A stretch of 64,000 nt of DNA from Pseudomonas sp. R4-35-07 (GTDB lineage Bacteria > Pseudomonadota > Gammaproteobacteria > Pseudomonadales > Pseudomonadaceae), in the NCBI RefSeq assembly GCF_003852235.1, contig NZ_CP027732.1:1860001-1924000 (forward strand), written 5' to 3'. Positions 40,549 to 48,609 of this stretch are shown here, piece by piece. A program made the translations under genes and the position numbers. The first letter of the stretch is position 1. Each line of letters starts with the position of its first letter. The notes under the pieces were generated by a model. That model saw only the letters and a program-made list of their open reading frames with translations, searched no databases and was not told the origin of the DNA.

Positions 40549-41415
40549 CTATCTAACAGGCAACTCAATCCTTTCAGACTCCCCCGGCACCGTCGGCCAA
40601 TCCCCAGCCGCCCAGCGCTGCCGTGCCTGTTCGATCACCGCCGGATCGCTGGCCACAAAGTTCCAGTTTATCCGCCGTGGCCCATCCAGCGGCGCGCCGC
40701 CAAGTATCACCAGGTGGCAGTCACTCTCGGCGGACAGGGTCATCTCCTGCCCAGTCGGTAAGACCACCAGGCTGCATACCTCCAGAACCTCACCGTCCAA
40801 CTGCGCGTCACCCTCCAGTACATACACCGCGCGCTCCTCGTGCTCATCCGGGATCAGCAGGGTAGTGGCCGTCTGCATCCGCACGTCGGCGTACAGCGTG
40901 GGCGACAACACCGGTACGGGCGACTTGAGACAGAACCCGCTGCCGGCGATCAGGCGCACCTGCACGCCCAGGTTATCGCTGACCGGCAAACTGGCCGCCG
41001 GGTGATGACTGTAGTGGCCCGGCCCGGTTTCGTGGTGCTTGGGCGATGCCAGCCACACTTGCAGCCCATGCAGCGTAAAACCACTGGCCTTGACCGCCTC
41101 AGGCGTGCGCTCGACGTGGGCAATCGCGCTGCCAGCAGTCATCCAGCTGACCTCTCCGGCTTGCACCACCTGGTCCGAGCCCAGGCTGTCCTTGTGCTGC
41201 AAGGTGCCTTCGAACAGATAGGTGAGGGTCGACAGCCCGATATGGGGATGCTGGCGGATATTCATCCCACTGCCCGGCGCGTAACGGATCGGCAGCATAT
41301 GGTCGAAAAACACGAAAGGCCCGACGCTGCGGCATTCACGCGAGGGCAGTGGGCGCAGGATAGGCTGGCCCTCGACATCTTCGGGGCGAGGGCGGATCAC
41401 GGTGAGCGTGGTCAT
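40549..41415 (-). CDS. Pirin family protein
   Basis: 288-residue double cupin. The N-terminal cupin contains the metal site MNIRQHPHIGLSTLTYLFEG split over about 52-72 and VSWMTAGSAIAHVERTPE (about 88), with the His/Glu ligands of pirins. Pirins bind Fe and some act as quercetinases; the role of this one is unknown. A GGGATG-like leader precedes the ATG at 41415. Confidence 0.9.
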   Translation of the reverse strand: MTTLTVIRPRPEDVEGQPILRPLPSRECRSVGPFVFFDHMLPIRYAPGSGMNIRQHPHIGLSTLTYLFEGTLQHKDSLGSDQVVQAGEVSWMTAGSAIAHVERTPEAVKASGFTLHGLQVWLASPKHHETGPGHYSHHPAASLPVSDNLGVQVRLIAGSGFCLKSPVPVLSPTLYADVRMQTATTLLIPDEHEERAVYVLEGDAQLDGEVLEVCSLVVLPTGQEMTLSAESDCHLVILGGAPLDGPRRINWNFVASDPAVIEQARQRWAAGDWPTVPGESERIELPVR

Positions 41416-41478
41416 GGGGGCATCCCTGTCTGAGCGGGTTGATGACGCTGAGCATAACCCGCTCGGACAGAGTTGGCG

Positions 41479-41895
41479 TTATTGGCTGAAGGCGCCTTCC
41501 GAAAGTGTGGTCTCGATGCTGACTTCGGCGGTGGTCATCAGTTTGTGCACCGGGCACTTGTCGGCGACACGGTGCAACTCATCGCGCTGAGCGTCGGTGA
41601 GCACGCCCTTGAGGGTCAGCTTGACGTTGAGCCTGTACTTACCTTTTTGCTCTTCGGCGGCGTCGTGGGTAACTTCTACCGTCACCCCGGTGAGCGGAAT
41701 GTCTTTCTTCTGCGCATAGAGCCTGACGGTCAAGGCCTTGCACGATGCCAGCGCAGCATCGAAGTAATCATGGGGAGAGGGCGCTGAATCGTCACCTCCC
41801 AGGCTCTTGGGCAGGTCGGTAAACAGCTCGTGGTTGTTGATAGCGACGCTGTGACGGAAATTCTCAGCGTTCAACGTATTGACGGTAACAGGCAT
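41479..41895 (-). CDS. OsmC family peroxide-reducing protein
   Basis: 138 residues from the ATG at 41895. The two redox cysteines are in ALASCKALTVRLYA (Cys52) and VADKCPVHKLM (Cys114), the OsmC/Ohr arrangement. OsmC-type proteins reduce organic hydroperoxides in the cytoplasm; the sequence is nearer the OsmC/YhfA side than classical Ohr. The much longer upstream open frame is antisense to the amidohydrolase gene and is not coding. A possible operon with pirin is suggested by strand and a 63-base gap. Confidence 0.9.
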   Translation of the reverse strand: MPVTVNTLNAENFRHSVAINNHELFTDLPKSLGGDDSAPSPHDYFDAALASCKALTVRLYAQKKDIPLTGVTVEVTHDAAEEQKGKYRLNVKLTLKGVLTDAQRDELHRVADKCPVHKLMTTAEVSIETTLSEGAFSQ

Positions 41896-42036
41896 GGCGA
41901 ACCTCACAAGGCTGTGGATGACGGTCATGCAGTAATAGAACATGCCGACGCTGGGGGCGTTCCAGGTTTTTGTCCGTGCTGAACCCTGACGCGTGGCGTA
42001 GGGTCTACCCGTATCAGCCCCTATCGAGGTATCACC

Positions 42037-43059
42037 GTGCTCTGGACCCGTGTGAGTTTTGCCCTGATGCTCGCCGCCAGCAGCCTTGCCGCGCAGGCTC
42101 GCGAGTATGCCTACAGCGATGCGCACCTGCATTACGTGGACTTTTTCCAGGAAACCGCGGGCATGGACAAGTTGCTCAAGGCCATGGGGGAGAATCGCAT
42201 CGAACATGTGATGATTTCCGGTATTCCCGTGGCCAAGAAATGGCATGAGGACGAACCCAAGCGCCCGCGCTATTACGCAGGCGATGACGCCGATGCCTAT
42301 TGGTACAGCGCCACCGATGTGATCGTCGCCGCCGCGGTCAATAAGCTGACCCCTGAACAGCGCCAGCACTTTCACCCGTTCCTGGCCGGTTTCAATCCTA
42401 ACGACAAGAACTCCGCTGCCCACATCCAGCGCATGCTCGACCTCAACCCAGGGCTGTGGCAGGGCATAGGCGAGGTGTTTACCCGCCACGACGACCTCAC
42501 CGCGCTGACCTCGGGTGATACACCGCGCGCCAACAACGAAGCCATGACGCGCATCTATCACTTGGCGGCGGAGAACGACCTGCCGGTGATGGTGCACTCC
42601 AACATCACCTCCAAGCGCGAGCGCAACCCGTTGTACCTGGCCGAAATCGAGCAGCCGCTGCGCAACCATCCGCACACGCGCTTTATCTGGGCCCACGCCG
42701 GCACCAGCAAGGAAATCCATCGCCATCAGGTGCAAATGGAGTTCTTGCTGCCCACCTTGAATCGCCTGCTGGAAACCTACCCCAACCTGTATATCGATCT
42801 GTCGTGGAGCATGCTCACGCCCTATCTGCTGGATGATGCGGGCAAGCCCAGGCCGGAGTGGGTCAAGCTCGTGGAGCGCTTCCCTGATCGCTTCATGTTG
42901 GGCTCTGATGTGGTAGGACGCTTCAACAAGCTGGGTAAGGAAATGCGCCGCTTTGATCCCTTCCTTGATGCATTGCCTGAAGACGTTGCCCACAAGGTCG
43001 CGCGGGATAACTTTTTGGCCATCCTGCCCAAGTCGCCTCGCGATGAGGAAGCGCATTGA
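42037..43059 (+). CDS. Exported metal-dependent amidohydrolase
   Basis: 340 residues with a signal peptide (cleavage near AQA, residue 21), then an amidohydrolase_2-type TIM barrel: DAHLHYVDFF (His30, His32), MVHSNITSK, FIWAHAGTSKE and LGSDVVGRF provide the metal and catalytic residues. A secreted or periplasmic hydrolase or decarboxylase; the substrate is unknown. The start is GTG at 42037, with GAGGT before it. The export signal is unusual for this family, whose members are mostly cytoplasmic. Confidence 0.85.
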   Translation: MLWTRVSFALMLAASSLAAQAREYAYSDAHLHYVDFFQETAGMDKLLKAMGENRIEHVMISGIPVAKKWHEDEPKRPRYYAGDDADAYWYSATDVIVAAAVNKLTPEQRQHFHPFLAGFNPNDKNSAAHIQRMLDLNPGLWQGIGEVFTRHDDLTALTSGDTPRANNEAMTRIYHLAAENDLPVMVHSNITSKRERNPLYLAEIEQPLRNHPHTRFIWAHAGTSKEIHRHQVQMEFLLPTLNRLLETYPNLYIDLSWSMLTPYLLDDAGKPRPEWVKLVERFPDRFMLGSDVVGRFNKLGKEMRRFDPFLDALPEDVAHKVARDNFLAILPKSPRDEEAH

Positions 43060-43248
43060 TAGCGGGTTTTGGTTTTGTGTAATGACGTAAGGCGCCGTTA
43101 ACCTACAGCGGTGGCGCGGTTTTTGGTGTAGGGTTGGGGCTGAGGTGGCCCTATCGGGGCATAGGTACCTACGCAATTTTGGCACGCCCCTGAACCTGTG
43201 ACGGCTCAGGAGCCGAAACCTCTCTAACTGACGCCCCGCGACCAAAAT

Positions 43249-43275
43249 GTGGGAGGGGGCTTGCCCCCGATGGCG
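43249..43275. repeat. Single REP sequence
   Basis: GTGGGAGGGGGCTTGCCCCC followed by GATGGCGG, with no inverted partner nearby. A degenerate partner may be ATCGGGGACAAGCCCCCGAT at 43682-43701. Confidence 0.85.
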
Positions 43276-43460
43276 GCCTGACAGCCGACCTGAATGCTGG
43301 ATCAGAACGAGTACATATCCGTTCCTGCGGTAACGGCGGCTGGCGGTTCCGCTTTTACAGCGTGTCACTTTTGGAAGGACCGGAATGCCGGCCCAGCCAA
43401 AAGTAACCAAAAGGTCCTCGCCCCACCACTCGGCACCTCGCCTAGGCTCGGTGTGCCCGT

Positions 43461-43562
43461 AATCCGACATTGATTTGGGGGGCCGCCGCCACGCGCCATC
43501 CATGGCGCGGGGCGGCTAAACCGGCATCCCTGCCGGTTTACCCCCCAAATCACTGTCGGATT
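43461..43562. other. Cloverleaf-like inverted repeat (three-way junction)
   Basis: Outer arms AATCCGACATTGATTTGGGG (from 43461) and CCCCAAATCACTGTCGGATT (to 43562) pair over 22 bp with one mismatch. Between them lie two hairpins with almost no unpaired base: 43483-43515 (CCGCC...CGCGCCAT, CC, ATGGCGCG...GGCGG) and 43517-43540 (TAAACCGGCA, TCCC, TGCCGGTTTA). Either strand could fold as RNA or single-stranded DNA. Confidence 0.75.
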
Positions 43563-43732
43563 CCGGCCAGCGTGGTTTAACGGGGCGCCTAAGATCAAGA
43601 GCAGGAGCAAGATCAAGAGCGGCTCGCTTCGCATCGTGGTTACCGTAGGCTGCTACAAAAGTTGTGTAGATACCTATGCCTATCGGGGACAAGCCCCCGA
43701 TGCAGGTGACCCGGTCTCATTCAATGGCTCAC

Positions 43733-43762
43733 AAAAAAGCCCCGAACCAGTCGGGGCTTTTT
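43733..43762 (-). terminator. Terminator of fabB
   Basis: On the minus strand AAAAAGCCCCGAC, TGGT, TCGGGGCTTTTTT, 21 bases past the fabB stop codon. Strong. Confidence 0.92.
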
Positions 43763-43783
43763 CATGTGATCAGCCTGCGGGCC

Positions 43784-45004
43784 TTACTTGCCCTGCCAGC
43801 GTTTCAGCACCAGGGTGGCGTTAGTGCCACCAAAGCCGAAGCTGTTGCTCATCACGGTGTCGATTTTTACATCTTCAACGGTCTTGGTCAGGATCGGCAT
43901 ATCGGCGACGACCGGGTCAATCTCGTCGATGTTGGCCGAACCGGCCATGAAGTTGCCTTCCATCATCAGCAGGCAGTAGATCGCTTCGTGAACGCCAGCG
44001 GCGCCCAGGGAGTGACCCGACAGGCTCTTGGTGGAGCTGATTTTCGGCGCATTGTCACCGAATACCGCACGCACGCCTTCCATTTCCTTGGCGTCGCCAA
44101 CAGGAGTCGAAGTGCCGTGGGTGTTCAGGTAGTCGATCGGGGTGTCCACGGTGGACATCGCCATCTGCATGCAACGAATGGCGCCTTCACCGCTTGGCGC
44201 AACCATGTCGTAGCCGTCGGACGTCGCACCGTAGCCGACGATTTCCGCGTAGATCTTGGCGCCGCGGGCCAGGGCGTGTTCCAGTTCCTCGACCACGACC
44301 ATGCCGCCACCGCCGGCGATGACGAAACCGTCACGCTTGGCGTCGTAGGCGCGGGAGGCTTTTTCCGGGGTTTCGTTGTACTGGGTGGACAGCGCGCCCA
44401 TGGCGTCGAACAGGAACGACTGGCTCCAATGTTCTTCTTCACCGCCGCCGGCGAATACGATGTCCTGCTTGCCCAGTTGAATCTGCTCAACGGCAGTGCC
44501 GATGCAGTGGGCGCTGGTGGCGCAGGCCGAGGAGATCGAGTAGTTGACACCCTTGATCTGGAACGGCGTGGCCAGGCAAGCCGAAACGGTGCTGCCCATG
44601 GTCCGCGTGACACGGTACGGGCCAACGCGTTTCACGCCTTTTTCGCGCAGGATGTCCAGCGCTTCCATCTGGTTCAGGGTGGATGCGCCGCCGGAGCCGG
44701 CGATCAGGCCGGTACGTACGTTCGACACCTGGTCTTCGCTCAGGCCGGAGTCGGCGATCGCGTCTTTCATGGCCAGGTAGGCGTAGGCGGCAGCGTGGCC
44801 GACGAAGCGATAGATCTTGCGATCGATCAGTTCTTCGAGGGGCAGGTCGATGGAGCCGGAAACCTGGCTACGCAGACCCATTTCGGCATATTCCGGGTTG
44901 AAGCGGATGCCAGGGCGACTTGCACGCAGGTTAGCGGTGACGGTCTCTTTGTCATTGCCCAGGCAAGAAACGATGCCCAGACCAGTGATAACGACGCGGC
45001 GCAT
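43784..45004 (-). CDS. fabB: 3-oxoacyl-ACP synthase I
   Basis: 406-residue condensing enzyme. The catalytic cysteine lies in [14 protein letters not shown] (about 156-169), and the two histidines in [11 protein letters not shown] (about 296) and [15 protein letters not shown] (about 330). FabB extends the cis-3-decenoyl product of FabA and is needed for unsaturated fatty acids in the type II pathway. It follows fabA after 11 bases in one operon. Confidence 0.98.
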   Translation of the reverse strand: MRRVVITGLGIVSCLGNDKETVTANLRASRPGIRFNPEYAEMGLRSQVSGSIDLPLEELIDRKIYRFVGHAAAYAYLAMKDAIADSGLSEDQVSNVRTGLIAGSGGASTLNQMEALDILREKGVKRVGPYRVTRTMGSTVSACLATPFQIKGVNYSISSACATSAHCIGTAVEQIQLGKQDIVFAGGGEEEHWSQSFLFDAMGALSTQYNETPEKASRAYDAKRDGFVIAGGGGMVVVEELEHALARGAKIYAEIVGYGATSDGYDMVAPSGEGAIRCMQMAMSTVDTPIDYLNTHGTSTPVGDAKEMEGVRAVFGDNAPKISSTKSLSGHSLGAAGVHEAIYCLLMMEGNFMAGSANIDEIDPVVADMPILTKTVEDVKIDTVMSNSFGFGGTNATLVLKRWQGK

Positions 45005-45015
45005 GCGGATAACCC

Positions 45016-45531
45016 TTAAAAGTTGTCAGTGGAAGTGAATACGCCGACCCGAAGGCCTTCGGCAGTATAGATCTCGCGACCGTCGACAGTCACCGAACCG
45101 TCGGCAATGGCCAGGTTCAGCTTGCCCTTGAGGACGCGCTTGATTTGAATGTTGTAGGTGACTTTCTTGGCGGTCGGCAGGACCTGGCCAAAGAACTTCA
45201 CTTCGCCCGAACCCAGGGCGCGACCGCGACCCGGCAGGCCTTGCCAGCCCAGGTAGAAGCCGACCAGTTGCCACATGGCATCGAGGCCCAGGCAGCCCGG
45301 CATCACCGGGTCTCCTTCGAAGTGGCAGGCGAAGAACCACAGGTCAGGGGTGATATCCAGCTCGGCGACCAATTCACCTTTGCCGTACTTGCCACCCTCT
45401 TCGCTGATATGGGTGATGCGATCCACCATCAGCATGTTCGGGGCGGGCAGTTGCGCGTTACCTGGGCCGAACAGCTCACCGCGACTGCAGCGCAGCAGGT
45501 CTTCCCGAGTAAAGGCGTTTTGTTTGGTCAT
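45016..45531 (-). CDS. fabA: 3-hydroxydecanoyl-ACP dehydratase/isomerase
   Basis: 171 residues, hotdog fold. The active-site histidine is in [19 protein letters not shown] (about 67-85), and the aspartate follows in [10 protein letters not shown]. It dehydrates and isomerises the C10 intermediate, the branch point to unsaturated fatty acids. Promoter region upstream shows a candidate DesT-like site at 45665-45682. Confidence 0.98.
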   Translation of the reverse strand: MTKQNAFTREDLLRCSRGELFGPGNAQLPAPNMLMVDRITHISEEGGKYGKGELVAELDITPDLWFFACHFEGDPVMPGCLGLDAMWQLVGFYLGWQGLPGRGRALGSGEVKFFGQVLPTAKKVTYNIQIKRVLKGKLNLAIADGSVTVDGREIYTAEGLRVGVFTSTDNF

Positions 45532-45664
45532 GCGAGCTCCTCAATAATCCCATGCGGCAGGGTAGGGCAAATCTTCCCGAACCGAATGAAGCGTTCATGC
45601 CTCATAGCGGTAGCCTACACATAGACTATTGCGTTGTAGTGAAAGTCACAGCGGCAAGGTACTC

Positions 45665-45682
45665 AATGTACACTTGTTCACT
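45665..45682. promoter_or_regulatory. Candidate DesT-like site upstream of fabAB
   Basis: On the minus strand the site starts AGTGAAC and ends ACATT; I count 12 of 18 matches to the P. aeruginosa DesT site as I remember it (AGTGAAC...GACT). DesT senses acyl-CoA saturation and controls desCB and fabAB there. The half-site is exact, the other half is weak. Confidence 0.35.
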
Positions 45683-45694
45683 GAAATGTTAAAC

Positions 45695-45714
45695 CGGACC
45701 TGTTTATCGGTCCG
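45695..45714 (-). terminator. Weak terminator after the hybrid kinase operon
   Basis: On the minus strand CGGACC, an 8-base loop, GGTCCG, then GTTTAAC. Few T residues, so some read-through to fabA is possible. Confidence 0.4.
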
Positions 45715-45780
45715 TTCGGGTGCCTAAGACTGCCGCACTTTCGTCTTCCACGCCAGTCGGACTTGGCTTGAACGCGACAG

Positions 45781-47682
45781 CTAATGTACCCAGCGCTGTA
45801 GGATTTGCTGCAAATCCGTGCGTTTGAACGGTTTGGCCAGGTAATCGTTCATTCCGGCTGCCAGACAGGCTTCGCGGTCGCCCTGCAAGGCGTTGGCGGT
45901 CAGGGCGATAATCGGCAGATCGGCGCAGCCCGGCAGCTGGCGGATGCGCCGGGTGGCCTCGTAGCCGTCGATCAATGGCAGGCGGCAATCCATCAGGATG
46001 GCCGTGAAAATCAGGCTTTCGGCGCTGCGGATCGCCTCGGCGCCATCGGTGGCCAGGCTGACTTCGAAGCCCAGGCTGCGCAGCATGGCCTCGACCACGG
46101 TACGATTAACCGGGTTGTCTTCCACCAGCAGTATATGCCGCCCGTCGCCTGCACTGGTTTTACCCACGGCGTCCTCGGCGATGGCGGGCAGGCTCTGTTG
46201 ATCGATAGCCAGCGGAATTTCCAGGGTGAACACGGAGCCCCGGCCTTCTTCGCTCTGGGCGCGCAGGGTGCCACCCATGCGTTCGGCCAGCGTACGGGCA
46301 ATCGGCAGGCCGAGGCCGGTGCCGCCGTAACGTCTTGAAATGGAACTGTCGGCCTGCTGGAACGCGTCGAACATCAATTCCAGGCGCTCGGCGGAAATGC
46401 CGATACCACTGTCGCGCACGGTGCAGGTGAACCACACCAGTTCATGGTCGAGGGTTTGCCAGTGGGGCTGCACGTGTACCGTGCCGTGCTCGGTGAACTT
46501 CAAGGCATTGCCGATCAGGTTCACCAGAATCTGCCGGATACGCGTCGGATCACCGCGCACCCGCAGGGCTTCCATGCCCGATGGAATCGGCAGCTCCAGG
46601 GCCAGCCCGCGTTGCTGCGCACTGTGCTGGAACGCCTGGGCGCAACTGCTGATCAGTTCAGCCAGGTTGAAGGAAATATGTTCCAACTCCAGCGCGGCCC
46701 GCTCGATACGTGAAAAATCGAGGATGTCATTGATCACCTTGAGCAGGTGCTCGGTGGACTCGGAGGCCAGCGCCGCGTACTCGGCCTGTTCTTCGGTCAT
46801 CTCGGTGGTTTCCAGCAGTTGCAGCATGCCCAGCACGCCATTCATGGGCGTGCGCAGCTCATGGCTCATCATCGCCAGGAAGTCCGACTTGGCATTGTTC
46901 GCGCGCTCGGCTTCTTCGCGGGTCTGGATCAGTTGAGCCATGGCCTGCTGTTGTTCACGGCTGGCCTGGTTGAGGCCGGCGGCCAGGTTGTTGATGTGCC
47001 GCGCCAGATCGCCCAGTTCGGAGTCATCGACAATCGGCAGCGGTGTCTTGTAGTCACCCTGCTGGATAGCCTTCACCGCGTTCCCCATGGCGCTGATCGG
47101 CTGCGACAGGCTGGCGGCCAGGCGTCGCGCCAGCAGGCAGGTGAACAACAGCGCGAACAGCGCCAGGATGCCGGCCTTGAACAGGATTTCCTGCTGGCGC
47201 TGGCTGAACGCATCGTTGGACATCCCGACGATCACTCGGCCCAGGTAATCCGCGCGCGGCGCTGTGGGTTCGTTGAGGTTGTCCTGGAAAAAGTCATTGC
47301 CCAACTGGATATGTTGCAAGCGGATCGGTGCCTGGAACACCTTCACCGACAGTGAGCGGTCGTGTTTCTCCGACGGCTGCTCCACGTACACCAGAATGTT
47401 CTCGGCGCTGTCCTGAATCTCCAGGAAACGCACGTGCGGGGTAGCCAGCGTCGCGCGCAACAGGGTGTCGAGCACCTCGTTGTTGCCGGAAATAACGCCG
47501 TACTCGGTGGCCGGCGCCAGTTGGTTGGCGATCAACTGGCCGGTGTGGTCCAGCTCCTGGCGCAAGTCCTGGATACGCACGAAGGTAAAGAAGCTGATCA
47601 ACAGCAAGGTCAGCAACAGCGCGGGCCCCAGGGTAATGAGCTGGGTGCGGGTGTTGATGTCCCAGCGACGGCGCAAGGTCAT
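45781..47682 (-). CDS. Hybrid sensor histidine kinase (PA1611-like)
   Basis: 633 residues. Membrane helix about 17-36; periplasmic CHASE8-like sensor about 37-165; second helix about 168-190; HAMP about 190-242; HisKA with phospho-histidine His274 in MSHELRTPMNG; HATPase with Asn392 (NLIGNALKF), DSGIGIS and GTGLGL; receiver about 516-632 with Asp565 and Lys617. There is no Hpt domain, so a separate Hpt is needed. Its place just before fabA-fabB matches P. aeruginosa PA1611, a kinase that binds RetS and feeds HptB. Its start overlaps the binding-protein gene by ATGA, making it third in the TonB receptor operon. Confidence 0.92.
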   Translation of the reverse strand: MTLRRRWDINTRTQLITLGPALLLTLLLISFFTFVRIQDLRQELDHTGQLIANQLAPATEYGVISGNNEVLDTLLRATLATPHVRFLEIQDSAENILVYVEQPSEKHDRSLSVKVFQAPIRLQHIQLGNDFFQDNLNEPTAPRADYLGRVIVGMSNDAFSQRQQEILFKAGILALFALLFTCLLARRLAASLSQPISAMGNAVKAIQQGDYKTPLPIVDDSELGDLARHINNLAAGLNQASREQQQAMAQLIQTREEAERANNAKSDFLAMMSHELRTPMNGVLGMLQLLETTEMTEEQAEYAALASESTEHLLKVINDILDFSRIERAALELEHISFNLAELISSCAQAFQHSAQQRGLALELPIPSGMEALRVRGDPTRIRQILVNLIGNALKFTEHGTVHVQPHWQTLDHELVWFTCTVRDSGIGISAERLELMFDAFQQADSSISRRYGGTGLGLPIARTLAERMGGTLRAQSEEGRGSVFTLEIPLAIDQQSLPAIAEDAVGKTSAGDGRHILLVEDNPVNRTVVEAMLRSLGFEVSLATDGAEAIRSAESLIFTAILMDCRLPLIDGYEATRRIRQLPGCADLPIIALTANALQGDREACLAAGMNDYLAKPFKRTDLQQILQRWVH

Positions 47683-48608
47683 GGGCGTCTGTCTCCTTCG
47701 GCCAAGCGGGCGGCGACGGCAGCTTCGTCGACCTGTTCGATGCCCAGTGAGCGCGCGACTTGCGGGTTGCCCACCACTTTGAAGTGTTCCGGGTAGAGCG
47801 TGCGCGGCCAGTTGGCCGGCGGGTGGTCCAGCAGCCGATCGAGTACCGCGAGCCAGTCAGGCTGGTCGCTGTAGGTGCTGGCCAGGCTCCCAGCGCGGAC
47901 AAACCCGGCATTGGGCCCCACCAACGGCAATTGCTGGGCATAGCTGCTCAATAACAGGTTTTTGGCTGTTTTAGGGTTGTACAGTTGCGGATCGTCCAGG
48001 CCCAGCAGCACGTCACTGTTCTTGAACAGGGCTTGCAGGGGGCGGCTGTCATTGGTGTTGTCCCAGCGTTGCGGCACGATTTCCAGGCCCAGCGGCGCCG
48101 CGTACCGGTCAAGCTCAGGCAGCAGGAATTCGCTGTCGGCACCGTAAAGCACACCGATGCGCCGGGCCTGGGGCACGATGCTGGCGATCAGGCGCAACTG
48201 GCGCGTCAGCGGCGGATCGCTCCACAACAGGCTGATTTTTGCCGGGTGCGCGCCACCCAGGCGTTGCTGGGCTTGCAGACGGCTGATGCGCAGCACCAGG
48301 GTCGGCGGGCCCTGGCTGTCCTGCAAGCGCCAGTCGAGGCCGGGCAGGTCGAGCAGGATCAGGCGGGTAGTGGCGGGCAACTGGCTCGGCGCCGGCAGGT
48401 TTTGCAGCAGGGTGAAGGAGACATGGTCTTCGGGGCGCTGCTGCGCGAGGGCCTGTGTAAAGGCTTGGACGCCGGCACCGTCCTCGGCGGCGGTCAGCAG
48501 GATTTCCGCGCTCCACACGGGCCTCGTGAACAGCAGGCACACCAGCAGCAAGCCTTTGCGCCACAGCCTTGAAACGACAGGGAGGGTCATCCGTGACGGG
48601 TCGCCCAT
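47679..48608 (-). CDS. Periplasmic ABC_sub_bind-type protein of the sensor operon
   Basis: 309 residues with an N-terminal signal (hydrophobic GLLLVCLLFTRPVWSA, cleavage after WSA near residue 34). The mature part resembles the ABC_sub_bind family (PF04392): ARRIGVLYGADSEFLLPEL (about 148-166), DVLLGLDDPQLYNP and LPLVGPNAGFVRAGSLASTYSD (about 228-249). No permease or ATPase gene is near, which argues for a sensing role. It starts one base after the TonB receptor stop codon and overlaps the kinase start. A start six codons later is possible. Confidence 0.8.
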   Translation of the reverse strand: MGDPSRMTLPVVSRLWRKGLLLVCLLFTRPVWSAEILLTAAEDGAGVQAFTQALAQQRPEDHVSFTLLQNLPAPSQLPATTRLILLDLPGLDWRLQDSQGPPTLVLRISRLQAQQRLGGAHPAKISLLWSDPPLTRQLRLIASIVPQARRIGVLYGADSEFLLPELDRYAAPLGLEIVPQRWDNTNDSRPLQALFKNSDVLLGLDDPQLYNPKTAKNLLLSSYAQQLPLVGPNAGFVRAGSLASTYSDQPDWLAVLDRLLDHPPANWPRTLYPEHFKVVGNPQVARSLGIEQVDEAAVAARLAEGDRRP

Positions 48609-48609
48609 G

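Larger units (their letters stand above)
43159..43679. mobile_element. Composite MITE-like repeat element
   Basis: GCATAGGTACCTACGCAATTTT (43159-43180) and its near reverse complement AAAAGTTGTGTAGATACCTATGC (43657-43679) bound about 520 bp without a gene. Inside are a single REP (43249-43275), an ACTTTTGG / CCAAAAGT hairpin (43367-43404) and the cloverleaf at 43461-43562. The block with AGCCAAAAGTAACCAAAAGG is familiar from intergenic regions of many pseudomonads. It has no transposase, so any mobility would be in trans. Confidence 0.5.

Noticed and set aside
41479..43503. 674-codon open frame on the minus strand extending the OsmC-like gene
   Set aside because: Only the last 138 codons look like protein with family motifs. 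The rest lies antisense to the amidohydrolase gene and across the repeat element, and a good ATG exists at 41895.
43060..43783. A gene or pseudogene in the 724-bp gap before fabB
   Set aside because: Possible frames are short or antisense and the region is dominated by inverted repeats; no family motif is visible in any frame.
47679..48608. YfiR-type (DUF4154) protein
   Set aside because: The operon logic recalls YfiBNR, but the sequence shows ABC_sub_bind-like segments and lacks the small size and cysteine pattern of YfiR.
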